NCBI RefSeq assembly: GCF_012985205.1
Contig: NZ_JABEKS010000001.1
Coordinates: 2,418,001 to 2,482,000 of the forward strand
Source of the DNA: Planctomonas sp. JC2975
Lineage (GTDB): Bacteria; Actinomycetota; Actinomycetes; Actinomycetales; Microbacteriaceae
DNA length: 64,000 nt
Reading direction: 5' to 3'
Below are positions 40,913-50,576 of this stretch, one piece after another. The notes beneath the pieces are model-generated. The model saw only the letters and a list, made by a program, of their open reading frames with translations, ran no database searches and was not told the origin of the DNA. A program made the translations under genes and the position numbers. The stretch's first letter is position 1. Each line of letters opens with the position of its first letter.

Positions 40913-43411
40913 ATGCACGGCAACGAAACATCCGGAGTCGACGCGAGCGCCGGCGCATTCACGCTGTCACGTCGGAGCCTGCTCATGCTCGCCGGCGCCG
41001 GAGCGCTCGCCACCACACTGATCGGCACGACTTCCGGAGCGCTGAGCGCCTCGGCGGACACGGCGGACATCGCGGTGCCCACGCTCGCCGACCTGATCGC
41101 CAGGCGGGCGACGATGCTCATCGGATCGGGCAACGCCGACGAGGTAGCGGCCCTGGCGGGCACCCTCGCGCGCATCTCCTCCGACGCGACGGCATCCTGG
41201 TCGGCCATGACCCTGAGTGCCGGTGCGCCCGGCCTGTGGGCCGACCTGCCGCTTCTCGGCATCGCCGCCGCGACGGCGACGGGCAACATGGGCGTCACGT
41301 TCGATCGAGTGCTCAGCCTCGCCAAGGCCTGGGCGACGAAGGGCACCGCTCAGTTCGGTGATGCGCAGCTCGCCGAAGACCTGGTCACAGCCCTCACCTG
41401 GCTGAGCACGAACTCCTTCGTGGCCGGAAAGGCGGCGGCGGGCAACTGGTGGTTCTGGGAGATCGGAGTGCCGCGCGACGCCGCCGACACGCTCGTCCTC
41501 CTCTACGACGAGGTACCGGCTCCCGTGCGAACGAGCCTGCTGGCAGCCGCCAGGTACTTCGCGCCGAACCCGAACTATCGCGGCAGGGGCACGAGCCTGG
41601 CCGAGACGGGCGCCAACCGGAGCGACAAGGCGCTCAACACGGCGCTCCGCGGCATCCTCGACGACCGGACTGACGAGATCGCCATCGCGAGGGACGCCCT
41701 CAGCGACGTCACCGGCAACAGCCGCAACAGCCTCTTCGCCTACGTCACCTCCGGCGACGGGTTCTACCGCGACGGCTCGTTCGTGCAGCACACCTACCTT
41801 CCCTACGCCGGCACCTACGGAACCGTGACGCTCTCGGGTGTCGCCTCGATCCTGGCGCTGCTGGGCGGCAGTACCTGGGCCGTCACTGATCCGAACCAGT
41901 CCGTGTTCCTCGACTCCATCCAGAAGACGTTCCAGCCGTTCGTGGTCGGCGGACGCGTGATGGACACGATCCGCGGAAGGGCCGTATCACGCGAGAAGGA
42001 GCCTGACTACGTCGACGGCGCCACCCTTGTCGCCTGCACGCTCCTGCTCGCGACGGGCGCACCGGCGCCGTATCAGGCTCAGTTCCTCTCGCTCGCCAAG
42101 GGCTGGCTGCAGCAGTGCACCGACGTCGACCTCGTCGGCGTGCCCACGCTGACCATCGCCCAGGCGCTCCTCGTCGCCGGCGTGCTGTCGGACGACTCCG
42201 TGCAGCCTGCACCGGCCCCGGTGACCACGCAGGCGTTCGGCGATCAGGACCGCCTCGTTCACCACCGTCCGGCCTGGTCATCGGTCGCGAGCGTCTCGTC
42301 CAAGCGCATCGGACGCTACGAGTGGGGCAACGACGAGAACAACCTCGGCTGGTACCAGGGCGACGGCATGCTGTTCGTCTACACGCCGCAGTCGGATCCC
42401 GCCCACTTCAGCGCGGACTTCTGGCCGACGGTGGATCCGTACCGCCTGCCGGGCACGACGGTGAACGACGAGACCCGCGCGTCGGGCGCGGGCGGAGCGG
42501 GCACCGGCATCCCTCGGGCGTTCCAGGCCTTCGCGGGCGGACTCGCTCTCGAGAACCGGTGGGGTGTTCAGGGCATGGACCACCTCAACTTCGACAAGAC
42601 CCTCGCCGGCAAGAAATCGTGGTTCTTCCTCGATGACGGGGTCGTGTGCCTCGGCGCGGCCATCGCCGGATCCGGCGGCCACGATGTGCTCACCACCATC
42701 GAGAACCGCTCCTACGCCGCAGGGTCCGCCCCCGTGCTGCGCGTCGACCACGCCACGAAGAAGCCTGTGGCAGGCAACGCACCGCTCGCCTTCACCGGCA
42801 GCCTCCACATCGAGGGCTACGGCGGGATCGTGCTGCTCGACGCCGAAGGCGTCTCCGGCACCCCGCAGGTTCAGATCGTGCATCGTGAGGGAGCCTGGTA
42901 CGACATCAACTCCGGAGCGGATACCGCCGGCTCGACGACCGTGCGGCAGCGCGACTACGTGACGGTGACGCAGCCGCACGGCACGGACCCGACGTCGGGC
43001 GGATACGCCTTCCTCCTGCTCCCGACCGCCGCCCACAGCACCACGTTCTCGACGCAGGCGCAGAAGCCGGTCAAGGTGCTGGCCAACACGGCGGCGAGCC
43101 AGGCGATCCTCGACACGAGAACCGGCGTCACGCTCGCCAACTTCTTCGCCGTCCCCGCGAATGCCGTGAAGGGGATGCAGGTGAGCGGCCCGTGCTCCGT
43201 CGCGGTGCACAGGGACGGAGACGTCGTGACCGTGGCGCTCGCGGATCCGAGCCGCACGCAGTCGACGGCGACACTCGTGCTTCCCGACACCGGATCGTTC
43301 ACGGTGCAGCAGGCGGACGACGGCGTAACGGTGACGGGATCCGCCCCGCTCACCCTGCAGTTCGCCCTCGACGGTCATGGGCACGCGAAGCAGATCGTCC
43401 TGACGCGCTGA
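40913..43411 (+). CDS. Secreted polysaccharide lyase family 8
   Basis: 832-residue exported lyase. Tat-like signal (SRRSLLMLAGAGALATTLIG, cleavage near SASA). The alpha-toroid domain carries the PL8 active-site elements: NWWFWEIGVPR (Asn), DGSFVQHTYLPYAGTYG (His and Tyr) and RGRAVSRE (Arg). The remaining part is beta-sandwich. PL8 cleaves hyaluronan, chondroitin or xanthan by beta-elimination; the exact substrate cannot be told. AGAGAGAACC precedes ATG. It follows lacI on the same strand and ends in a hairpin. Confidence 0.9.
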   Translation: MHGNETSGVDASAGAFTLSRRSLLMLAGAGALATTLIGTTSGALSASADTADIAVPTLADLIARRATMLIGSGNADEVAALAGTLARISSDATASWSAMTLSAGAPGLWADLPLLGIAAATATGNMGVTFDRVLSLAKAWATKGTAQFGDAQLAEDLVTALTWLSTNSFVAGKAAAGNWWFWEIGVPRDAADTLVLLYDEVPAPVRTSLLAAARYFAPNPNYRGRGTSLAETGANRSDKALNTALRGILDDRTDEIAIARDALSDVTGNSRNSLFAYVTSGDGFYRDGSFVQHTYLPYAGTYGTVTLSGVASILALLGGSTWAVTDPNQSVFLDSIQKTFQPFVVGGRVMDTIRGRAVSREKEPDYVDGATLVACTLLLATGAPAPYQAQFLSLAKGWLQQCTDVDLVGVPTLTIAQALLVAGVLSDDSVQPAPAPVTTQAFGDQDRLVHHRPAWSSVASVSSKRIGRYEWGNDENNLGWYQGDGMLFVYTPQSDPAHFSADFWPTVDPYRLPGTTVNDETRASGAGGAGTGIPRAFQAFAGGLALENRWGVQGMDHLNFDKTLAGKKSWFFLDDGVVCLGAAIAGSGGHDVLTTIENRSYAAGSAPVLRVDHATKKPVAGNAPLAFTGSLHIEGYGGIVLLDAEGVSGTPQVQIVHREGAWYDINSGADTAGSTTVRQRDYVTVTQPHGTDPTSGGYAFLLLPTAAHSTTFSTQAQKPVKVLANTAASQAILDTRTGVTLANFFAVPANAVKGMQVSGPCSVAVHRDGDVVTVALADPSRTQSTATLVLPDTGSFTVQQADDGVTVTGSAPLTLQFALDGHGHAKQIVLTR

Positions 43412-43416
43412 AGCAC

Positions 43417-43450
43417 AGCGGGCCGCGTCGCAGCGTCGGCGTGGCCCGCT
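43417..43450 (+). terminator. Hairpin after the PL8 gene
   Basis: AGCGGGCC (43417-43424) pairs with GGCCCGCT (43443-43450) over an 18-base loop, six bases after the PL8 stop and between convergent genes. No clear U-tract. Confidence 0.55.
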
Positions 43451-43508
43451 CGCCCCTCACGGTTCGCACCACGACTCTTGCTCGATCCGACAGAGGCGAG
43501 CGCCGCCG

Positions 43509-44204
43509 CTACACGAGGTGCTGCTTCTCCAGCTGCTGTTCCACCGCAGCCGCGATCGTCAGCTGTCCGTCCGAATTCGGATGCACGTCGTCGGACTGCA
43601 TGTATCCCGGCTTGTTCAGCAGGGGCGTTCCGATCTCCAGGTAGTACCCGTCGACGGACGCCGTCGCGGCGTGCATGTCGTCGTCGATCTCATCGAGCTG
43701 ACTCGGCGGCTCGTTCTCGTTCCACACCGGACTGACCGCCACGATGATCGTGCGCGGGAGATCGTGGCGGAGGGTCTGCATGGCGTCGATCATCGACTGC
43801 TGCACGTCGGATTCCGAGACGCCGAGGTCGTTGCTGCTGCCGGAGATGACGACCATCGACGGATCGAACCGGACGGCCTCGGTGACCTGGTCGGCGAAAA
43901 TCCCGCCGCTGTTGCCCTTGGTGACGAATCCTGCGCCATCGGTGGAGAGATTCACCAGTCGCCATCCGTTGTACTCGCCCAGCACATAGGGCCACGCCTG
44001 ATAGACCGAGTCCAGACCGTGGCCGTTCATGATGGAGTCCCCGATCGCGACCACCGTGCTGGCCCTGGCCGTGGATCCGCTCGTCACCGGATGCCGGTGC
44101 ACATTCGCGTTCAGCGCCGTTGAGATGGCGAGGGCACCGCATCCGATCACGGCTGCCGCAGCGCAGGTGATGAGCGCGAGCGCTGCGAGGGGCGTCTTGG
44201 CCAT
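43509..44204 (-). CDS. SGNH/GDSL-family hydrolase, membrane-anchored or secreted
   Basis: 231-residue esterase-like protein. Signal/anchor at 5-30 (LAALALITCAAAAVIGCGAL). Nucleophile block VVAIGDSIMNG (Ser in GDS), block III GSSNDLG and C-terminal DVHPN (Asp and His). Such proteins deacylate sugars or lipids outside the cell. ATG 44204 precedes a good signal sequence. It is convergent with the PL8 gene and not clearly part of the PUL, but could act on acylated polysaccharide. Confidence 0.85.
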   Translation of the reverse strand: MAKTPLAALALITCAAAAVIGCGALAISTALNANVHRHPVTSGSTARASTVVAIGDSIMNGHGLDSVYQAWPYVLGEYNGWRLVNLSTDGAGFVTKGNSGGIFADQVTEAVRFDPSMVVISGSSNDLGVSESDVQQSMIDAMQTLRHDLPRTIIVAVSPVWNENEPPSQLDEIDDDMHAATASVDGYYLEIGTPLLNKPGYMQSDDVHPNSDGQLTIAAAVEQQLEKQHLV

Positions 44205-44277
44205 GCGGCCGATGCTAGGGACGGATCCTCTCTGCTGGCTGACACCGCGCATCCGCTCGCCCGCTTCTGCCTGAGTG

Positions 44278-44700
44278 CTACTTCTCCAAGGGCCGCCACA
44301 CGACGACCTGGTTGCTGCGACGCACCCGAGTGCCGGCCCGCAGAGACACCACTTCGCCCTCGGACCCCGCGGCGAACACCCGCCTGCCCGGCCGATTGAG
44401 CAGCTCGTCTGCGAGCGCGCTCTCGAGCTCGCGCACCCGCTCGTTGAGACGCGTCACATGGTTCTCGAGCTCCAGAATGCGGCGGATGCCCTCCAGGCTC
44501 ACTCCCTCTGAGCCCAGCCGCGACACCTCCCGCAGCTGCACGACGTCGCGCATCGAGTAGCGCCGGGAACGCCCGGCCGTGCGCTTCGGGCTCACCAGCC
44601 CGAGCCGGTCGTACTGACGCAGCGTCTGCGGATGCATGCCGGCCAACTCGGCGGCCGCGGTGATCGCGAAGACGGGAGTCGTCTCGTTCAGTTCGACCAT
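44278..44700 (-). CDS. hspR: Heat-shock repressor HspR (MerR family)
   Basis: 140-residue MerR-type winged helix (FAITAAAELAGMHPQTLRQY, then GLVSPKRTAGRSRRYSMRDV), followed by a coiled-coil (LELENHVTRLNERVRELESA) and a basic tail. HspR represses dnaK operons at HAIR sites, with DnaK as corepressor in Streptomyces. It is the last gene of the dnaK-grpE-dnaJ-hspR cluster, and a HAIR site lies before dnaK, closing the feedback loop. Confidence 0.95.
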   Translation of the reverse strand: MVELNETTPVFAITAAAELAGMHPQTLRQYDRLGLVSPKRTAGRSRRYSMRDVVQLREVSRLGSEGVSLEGIRRILELENHVTRLNERVRELESALADELLNRPGRRVFAAGSEGEVVSLRAGTRVRRSNQVVVWRPLEK

Positions 44701-44816
44701 CGCCGTTCACCTCGCTCTCTTTCGGTACCGCTCATTCGGCGCAGTCCATGCCGCCCGACGGTCCGTGTACTGCCTGCGTACGCGATGGCGCCGCCGCTAC
44801 GCGTTCGGCACGCCGG

Positions 44817-45818
44817 TCAGCGCGCCGCTGCCCTCGCCTTCGCGAGCAGCTCATCGCGCGGGTTCTCCTGCGGCAGGGTCTCCTCGAACGCGTGCAGCGC
44901 TTCCTCGCCCGCCTTCGTCAGGTGCGACGGAACGACGATCTGCACGACGGCGAGCAGGTCACCGGTGCCGCTCTTGGTCGAAACGCCGCGTCCCTTGACC
45001 CGCAGCACGCGTCCGCTCGGCGTTCCCGCAGCGACCTTGAGCCGAACGGTGTCTCCGCTCAGCATCGGCACCTCGATGGTGGCGCCGAGCGTCGCTTCAC
45101 CGAAGGTCACGGGCACCGTGACGCGCAGGTTCAGGCCGTCCCGCTCGAACACCGGATGCTTGCGCACCGACACGGTCAGGTAGAGGTCACCGCGCTCGCC
45201 GCCGTCCGGCGACGGTCGTCCCTTGCGGGGCACGCGGATGCGCTGCTTGTCCGAGACGCCGGCCGGGATCCGCACCTTCACGGTCTCGCCGTCGACTGTC
45301 AGGTGAACGGTCTCGCCGCTGACCGCGGTCTGGAAGTCGATCGTCGTGGATGCCGTGACGTCCTGGCCCTGCGTCGGGCCGCCGTATCCGCGGTATCCGC
45401 CCGTCGACTGGCCGAAGCGTCCGTTGCCGAAGAGACCCCCGAGCAGGTCGTCGTATTGACCGCCGCCGCCCTGCTGGAACGTGTACGACTGGCCGCGGCC
45501 GCCCTGGCCGAACATGCCGCCGAAGACGTCCTCGAAGCCGCCTGCGCCCTGGCCGCCGCCGGGTGCGGTGAAGCGGGCGCCGGATCCCATGGCCCGGATC
45601 TGGTCGTACTCCTTGCGCTCCTCCTCGTCGGAGAGCACGGAATACGCTTCGCTGATCTCCTTGAACTTCGCCTCGGCCTTCGCGTCCCCCGGATTGGAAT
45701 CCGGGTGGTACTGGCGCGCGAGCTTGCGATACGTCTTCTTCAGCTCGGACTGCGATACGTCCTTGGAGACACCGAGGACCTTGTAGAAGTCCTTGTCGAA
45801 CCAGTCCTGACTGGCCAC
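44817..45818 (-). CDS. dnaJ: DnaJ-type co-chaperone without zinc finger
   Basis: 333-residue J-domain co-chaperone. The J domain is at 10-75 with HPD in ARQYHPDSNPGD. A long Gly/Phe-rich region (~95-150) follows, then two CTD beta-domains. The CxxCxGxG zinc-finger repeats of classical DnaJ are absent, so this is the DnaJ type often found with hspR in actinobacteria, or CbpA-like. GTG start with AAGGAAGGGGG upstream. A longer frame to 46040 crosses an inverted repeat and is not coding. Confidence 0.95.
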   Translation of the reverse strand: MASQDWFDKDFYKVLGVSKDVSQSELKKTYRKLARQYHPDSNPGDAKAEAKFKEISEAYSVLSDEEERKEYDQIRAMGSGARFTAPGGGQGAGGFEDVFGGMFGQGGRGQSYTFQQGGGGQYDDLLGGLFGNGRFGQSTGGYRGYGGPTQGQDVTASTTIDFQTAVSGETVHLTVDGETVKVRIPAGVSDKQRIRVPRKGRPSPDGGERGDLYLTVSVRKHPVFERDGLNLRVTVPVTFGEATLGATIEVPMLSGDTVRLKVAAGTPSGRVLRVKGRGVSTKSGTGDLLAVVQIVVPSHLTKAGEEALHAFEETLPQENPRDELLAKARAAAR

Positions 45819-45892
45819 CCGGCACCCCCTTCCTTGTGTTGCTCTTGTCTGTATTGAGTTGAGGACCGCCGCTGCCGTTGGTCGGGCTTTCT

Positions 45893-45980
45893 GCCGCTGG
45901 TCGAGCTTGTCGAAACCAGCAACCCGCCGGTCGAGCCTTCCGAAGCCGCTCTTCCTGGTTTCGACAAGCTCGACCGGCGG
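45893..45980. repeat. Long imperfect inverted repeat with TTCGACAAGCTCGACC core
   Basis: The left arm at 45893-45919 and the right arm at 45955-45980 are inverted copies with one mismatch over 26 bases; the right arm reads CTGGTTTCGACAAGCTCGAC plus CGGCGG. A third, diverged copy lies in the loop (45927-45951). It sits between dnaJ and grpE in the heat-shock cluster and could form a strong hairpin that attenuates dnaJ-hspR. The same core recurs at 59216. Confidence 0.8.
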
Positions 45981-46005
45981 TGCAGGCGAGTCCGTTCTGC
46001 CGGTT

Positions 46006-46671
46006 CTACGCGGGAACCGCGACGACCACCTTGGCCGCACGCACGAGCGTGGAGCCGAGCGTGTAGCCCACCTCCACCACGTCGATGATCGTGGGCTCGG
46101 TCACGCCGGGAGACGGCTGCTGGAAGATCGCCTCGTGCACGTTGTGGTCGAAGACCTCACCGGCCGCACCGAACGGCGACAGTCCGAGCTTCTCGGCCGC
46201 GCCGCGCAGCTTGCCGGCGATGGTCGCGAAGGGGCTGTCGCCCTCGAGGTCCCCGTGCTTCTCCGCACGGTCGAGGTCGTCGAGCACGGGCAGGATCGCC
46301 TTCGCGGTGTCGGCGACGGCGCGCTCGCGCTCCACCTCGCGGTTCGCCTCGGTCCGCTTGCGGTAGTTCGCGTACTCAGCGGTCACCCGCTGGAGGTCGG
46401 CGAGCCGCTCGGCAGCGAGTTCCTCTGCGCTGGTCTGGCCGGAGAGGAAGGCGAGGTCGACGTCGGAGAGCGAGGTCTCGACATCCGGTCCCTCGTAGCC
46501 CTCGCCGGTGTCGACCACCTGCTCGTGCTCGAGATCACCGGTCTCGGCGGCGGAGCCCTGCGACTCCGCCGCGTCATCCGGCTGACGAACCTTTCCCGTT
46601 TCGGGGTCGATGCGCCGCTTGTCGCGGATCACCGGCTCCTCGTGTTCGTTCGATTCGTCCTTCTTCGCCAT
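46006..46671 (-). CDS. grpE: Nucleotide exchange factor GrpE
   Basis: 221-residue DnaK nucleotide exchange factor. An acidic ~75-residue N-terminus is followed by the long helix (LAAERLADLQRVTAEYANYR, then KRTEANREVERERAVADTAK) and the C-terminal beta domain (NVHEAIFQQPSPGVTEPTII). Start ATG two bases after the dnaK stop, so translation is coupled to dnaK. Confidence 0.95.
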   Translation of the reverse strand: MAKKDESNEHEEPVIRDKRRIDPETGKVRQPDDAAESQGSAAETGDLEHEQVVDTGEGYEGPDVETSLSDVDLAFLSGQTSAEELAAERLADLQRVTAEYANYRKRTEANREVERERAVADTAKAILPVLDDLDRAEKHGDLEGDSPFATIAGKLRGAAEKLGLSPFGAAGEVFDHNVHEAIFQQPSPGVTEPTIIDVVEVGYTLGSTLVRAAKVVVAVPA

Positions 46672-46673
46672 GA

Positions 46674-48536
46674 CTACTTCTTCTCGTCCTCGTCGTCCAC
46701 GACCTCGGCGTCCACGACGTCGTCATCAGACGACGACTCCGGCTCGCCTGCCGGCTGCTCGCCCTGCGGAGCGGATGCGTCGGCCTGCGCTGATGCGTAG
46801 ATCGCCTCGCCCAGCTTCTGCTGGCTGGCACTCAGCTTGTCGTATGCGGACTTCACGGCCTCGTCGTCGTCACCGGCGAGTGCGGACTTGAGCGCGTCGA
46901 CGTCGCCCTGCACGTCGTCCTTCACGTCGGACGGCAGCTTGTCCTCGTTGTCCTTGATGAGCTTCTCGATCGAGTAGACCATCTGCTCGGCGCTGTTGCG
47001 CACCTCAGCGGACTCGCGGCGCTTCTTGTCTTCTGCGGCGTGCTCCTCGGCCTCGCGCACCATGCGCTCGATGTCGTCCTTCGGCAGCGACGAGCCGCCG
47101 GTGATCGTCATCGACTGCTCCTTGCCGGTGCCCTTGTCCTTGGCGGACACGTGAACGATGCCGTTCGCGTCGATGTCGAACGTGACCTCGACCTGCGGGA
47201 TCCCGCGCGGAGCCGGCGCGATGCCGGTCAGCTCGAACGTGCCGAGCGGCTTGTTGTCACGGGTGAACTCGCGCTCACCCTGGAACACCTGGATGGCCAC
47301 GGACGGCTGGTTGTCATCCGCGGTCGTGAAGGTCTCGCTGCGCTTGGTCGGAATGGCCGTGTTGCGCTCGATGAGCTTGGTCATGATGCCGCCCTTGGTC
47401 TCGATGCCGAGGCTCAGCGGGGTGACGTCGATGAGCAGGACGTCCTTGCGCTCGCCCTTCAGCACGCCGGCCTGCAGAGCGGCGCCGACGGCGACGACCT
47501 CATCGGGGTTGACGCCCTTGTTGGGGTCCTTTCCGCCGGTCTCCTGCTTCACGAGCTCGGAGACGGCCGGCATGCGCGTCGATCCACCGACCAGCACGAC
47601 GTGGGCGATGTCGCTCACCTTGATGCCGGCCTCCTTGATGACGTCCTGGAACGGCTTCTTGGTGCGGTCCAGCAGGTCGCTGGTCATCTGCTCGAACTGG
47701 GCGCGCGTGAGCGTCTCGTCGAGGTTCGCAGGGCCGTTCTCGGTCAGCGACAGGTACGGGAGCTGGATGCTCGTCGACATGCTCGACGAGAGCTCCTTCT
47801 TCGCCTGCTCAGCGGCTTCCTTCAGACGCTGCAGCGCGATCTTGTCACCGGAAACGTCGACGCCCGTCGTGTCCTTGAACTTCTTGATCAGCCACTCGAC
47901 GACGCGCTGGTCCCAGTCGTCACCACCGAGGCGGTTGTCACCGGCGGTCGCGCGCACCTGGATGGTGGAGAAGTCGTCGTCCTTGCCCACTTCGAGCAGC
48001 GAGACGTCGAACGTTCCGCCACCGAGGTCGAAGACCAGAATCAGCTCGTCTTCCTTGCCCTTGTCCAGGCCATAGGCGAGCGCCGCAGCGGTCGGCTCGT
48101 TGATGATGCGCAGCACGTTGAGGCCCGCGATCTCACCGGCCTCCTTGGTGGCCTGGCGCTCGGCGTCGTTGAAGTACGCGGGGACGGTGACGACGGCGTC
48201 CGTCACCGTGTCGCCGAGGTACTGCTCCGCGTCCCGCTTGAGCTTCTGCAGGATGCGCGCGGAGATCTCCTGCGCGGTGTACTTCTTGCCGTCGATCTCC
48301 TGCGTCCAGGTGGTGCCCATGTGGCGCTTCACCGACGAGATCGTGCGGTCCACGTTGGTGACGGCCTGGCGCTTCGCGGTCTCACCGACGAGCACCTCGC
48401 CGTCCTTGGTGAACGCGACCACCGACGGAGTGGTGCGGAATCCCTCCGCGTTCGCGATGACGACCGGCTCGCCGCCCTCGAGCACGGCGACCACGGAGTT
48501 GGTCGTTCCGAGGTCGATACCTACTGCACGTGACAT
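46674..48536 (-). CDS. dnaK: Chaperone protein DnaK (Hsp70)
   Basis: 620-residue Hsp70. The ATPase domain has [37 protein letters not shown] and [17 protein letters not shown]; the substrate-binding domain contains [20 protein letters not shown]; the tail ends in acidic DDEDEKK. ATG 48536 is used since the family starts [10 protein letters not shown]. It is the head of the dnaK-grpE-dnaJ-hspR cluster, with HAIR sites in its upstream region. Confidence 0.98.
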   Translation of the reverse strand: MSRAVGIDLGTTNSVVAVLEGGEPVVIANAEGFRTTPSVVAFTKDGEVLVGETAKRQAVTNVDRTISSVKRHMGTTWTQEIDGKKYTAQEISARILQKLKRDAEQYLGDTVTDAVVTVPAYFNDAERQATKEAGEIAGLNVLRIINEPTAAALAYGLDKGKEDELILVFDLGGGTFDVSLLEVGKDDDFSTIQVRATAGDNRLGGDDWDQRVVEWLIKKFKDTTGVDVSGDKIALQRLKEAAEQAKKELSSSMSTSIQLPYLSLTENGPANLDETLTRAQFEQMTSDLLDRTKKPFQDVIKEAGIKVSDIAHVVLVGGSTRMPAVSELVKQETGGKDPNKGVNPDEVVAVGAALQAGVLKGERKDVLLIDVTPLSLGIETKGGIMTKLIERNTAIPTKRSETFTTADDNQPSVAIQVFQGEREFTRDNKPLGTFELTGIAPAPRGIPQVEVTFDIDANGIVHVSAKDKGTGKEQSMTITGGSSLPKDDIERMVREAEEHAAEDKKRRESAEVRNSAEQMVYSIEKLIKDNEDKLPSDVKDDVQGDVDALKSALAGDDDEAVKSAYDKLSASQQKLGEAIYASAQADASAPQGEQPAGEPESSSDDDVVDAEVVDDEDEKK

Positions 48537-48656
48537 GTGTTGTGTTTCCCTTCCTCGGGCGCACGTCGGTGCACCCTTGTGGCCCGGTGCCTTCTGCACC
48601 CGCGACCGAAGTCATGGAACGAGACCCGGTACTCCAGGCGTCGCGGCGTGAAGATA

Positions 48657-48677
48657 CTTGAGTCTCGCAGACTCAAC
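48657..48677. promoter_or_regulatory. HAIR operator for HspR
   Basis: CTTGAGT-CTCGCAG-ACTCAAC matches the HspR-associated inverted repeat CTTGAGT-N7-ACTCAAG at 13 of 14 arm positions. It lies 120 bases upstream of dnaK. Confidence 0.85.
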
Positions 48678-48719
48678 TTATGTCACAGCCGAGTGCGTGT
48701 CAAGCGCGACCGGACAAAA

Positions 48720-48740
48720 CTTGAGTGCACTTATATCAAC
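48720..48740. promoter_or_regulatory. Second, degenerate HAIR-like site
   Basis: CTTGAGT-GCACTTA-TATCAAC keeps the left HAIR arm perfectly and only part of the right arm. The centre is 63 bp from the first site, i.e. about six helical turns, which allows cooperative binding. Confidence 0.55.
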
Positions 48741-48790
48741 TTTCAACCCGGCTGTCGTATTCCGCAGAACAAGCGGCGCGATCACCCGAT

Positions 48791-50575
48791 TCACGGCAGG
48801 GCGGAGAATGCTGTGCGACCAAGGCGACGCCGTGATCCGACGCCCGCGAAGACGAGAGCCAGCCCGATGACGCCCCAGAGCAGTGCGATGACGGTGCCAG
48901 CCACGGCGAGCGCTGGAACGCCGCCGATCGCACCCCGCAGGGCATCGAGCGCGCTGGACGTGGGAAGGATCCCCGCGATCGTGACGAGCGCGGCAGGAAC
49001 GGTGGATGCCACACCGACGGCGAGCGCGACCACCCCGATCACCAGGGCGATCACCCTGCCGATCGCGCCCATCGCCGCCGCCAGACCCTGATTGACCACG
49101 GCGAACACGGCGCCGACGACCACGGAGACCCCGATATAGCCGAGCCAGATGCCGGGTGTCAGTCCGAGTCCGATCAGCACGACCGTCGACACCAGCAGCC
49201 CTTGCACGGCACCCAACGCTGCGCTGACGCCGGCCGACCCGATGGCCAGGCGCAGGGATGACCTGCTCCCCAACAGCCGTTTCTCCGGCACAGACTTGCG
49301 CACGAGCGCCAGCACCATGGCACCGATCCACAGGGCGAGCATGGTGAAGAGCGGCGCGGACTGAACGCCGGACGGTGCAGACCGCGGGTCGATCACCACC
49401 GGCTGGGAGGCCGTCGACGACAGCACCTGAATATCCGAATCCGAGTACGACGGGATCTTCGGCACGGCCGCAGCGAGCCCGGATGCCAGCTGATCCGCTC
49501 CGCTGCTCTCCTGCTGCGCGCCCGTCGACAGGCTGGCCGCACCGTCGGCGAGCGACGCCGCGCCCGACGCGGCCTGGTCGATGCCACCCACCAGCTGAGG
49601 CGACGCTGCCGCGAGCTCGGCAGCCCCTGACGCGACCTGATCGGAGCCGGCCGCGAGCTTCGCCGTGCCGGTCGCCGCCGCCTGCATGCTGGCGAGCGCG
49701 GCTGTCGCCCGGTCGCACAGTGAGCCCGGGTGCTGACAGATCTCGGCGACCACCCCGGCGAACGACGCCAAGGCGGCGGACAGCGAACCCGAGATCGCGT
49801 CGTTTCCGGAACTCACCTGGGCCGCACCCGCCGCCAGCTGCGCGGTCTGAGCGGGCAGCGCTGCCGAACTCGCGGAGAGGGTGTCGAGTCCGGACGACAG
49901 CGAGGCGGCGCCGTCGGAGAGCTGCTGTGCACCGCTGGAGACGGAGTCCGCTCCCGCTGACACCTGAGTCGCACCGCTCGACGCCTGTGCGATCTGGTCG
50001 TGCACGGAGTTGAAGCCCTGATAGACGCCCTGGAGGTACTGGTCCACGATCTGGCGGTTCAGTTGCGCCGTCGCCGTGGCCGTCACAGCCTGCACGAGCG
50101 CGGGGTCGAGGAGCGCAGCCGACGCGCTCGTCCGCACCTGAACGAGCGCCGGTACCGCGCTCTGAGCCGGTCCCGACAACGAACTGATCGATGTCGAGAA
50201 AGTCGTGGGGATTGTGAGGACCGCGGCGTACCGACCCGCGGCGAGGCCGTCCGCCGCGTCCTGATGGTTCGTGAGCACCCACGTGAAGTTGGATCCGACC
50301 ACTGCCGGCTGAATGGGTGTCTGCTCGTCCGGGGATGAACCGCCGATGAGGCCCGCCGCGAACTGCCGTCCGATCGGTGTCGAGGTTCCGTTGATCGTCA
50401 CGGGCACGTCGTCGTTCACGATCGCGGCGCTGACGCGATCGAGATGCAGCGCCGGTGTCGAGAGCCCCCACGACAGCAACAGGCCGAGGAGCACCGGGAG
50501 CAGCACGACGACCGCGACCGCGATGCCGCCGAGCCTCTCCGAGCCGGACCGTCCCGACAGTGGACCACCGGTCAT
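48791..50575 (-). CDS. YhgE/Pip-type membrane protein
   Basis: 594-residue inner-membrane protein. One N-terminal TM segment (GGIAVAVVVLLPVLLGLLLS), then a large extracytoplasmic region with long Ser/Ala/Gly heptad-like repeats (SSGATQVSAGADSVSSGAQQ and similar, ~205-400), then six C-terminal TM segments. This is the YhgE/Pip architecture, related to ABC-2 permeases and type VII (ESX) accessory proteins. It is encoded one base after the stop of the MMPL gene, so the two probably form one export system. Confidence 0.85.
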   Translation of the reverse strand: MTGGPLSGRSGSERLGGIAVAVVVLLPVLLGLLLSWGLSTPALHLDRVSAAIVNDDVPVTINGTSTPIGRQFAAGLIGGSSPDEQTPIQPAVVGSNFTWVLTNHQDAADGLAAGRYAAVLTIPTTFSTSISSLSGPAQSAVPALVQVRTSASAALLDPALVQAVTATATAQLNRQIVDQYLQGVYQGFNSVHDQIAQASSGATQVSAGADSVSSGAQQLSDGAASLSSGLDTLSASSAALPAQTAQLAAGAAQVSSGNDAISGSLSAALASFAGVVAEICQHPGSLCDRATAALASMQAAATGTAKLAAGSDQVASGAAELAAASPQLVGGIDQAASGAASLADGAASLSTGAQQESSGADQLASGLAAAVPKIPSYSDSDIQVLSSTASQPVVIDPRSAPSGVQSAPLFTMLALWIGAMVLALVRKSVPEKRLLGSRSSLRLAIGSAGVSAALGAVQGLLVSTVVLIGLGLTPGIWLGYIGVSVVVGAVFAVVNQGLAAAMGAIGRVIALVIGVVALAVGVASTVPAALVTIAGILPTSSALDALRGAIGGVPALAVAGTVIALLWGVIGLALVFAGVGSRRRLGRTAFSALP

Positions 50576-50576
50576 G

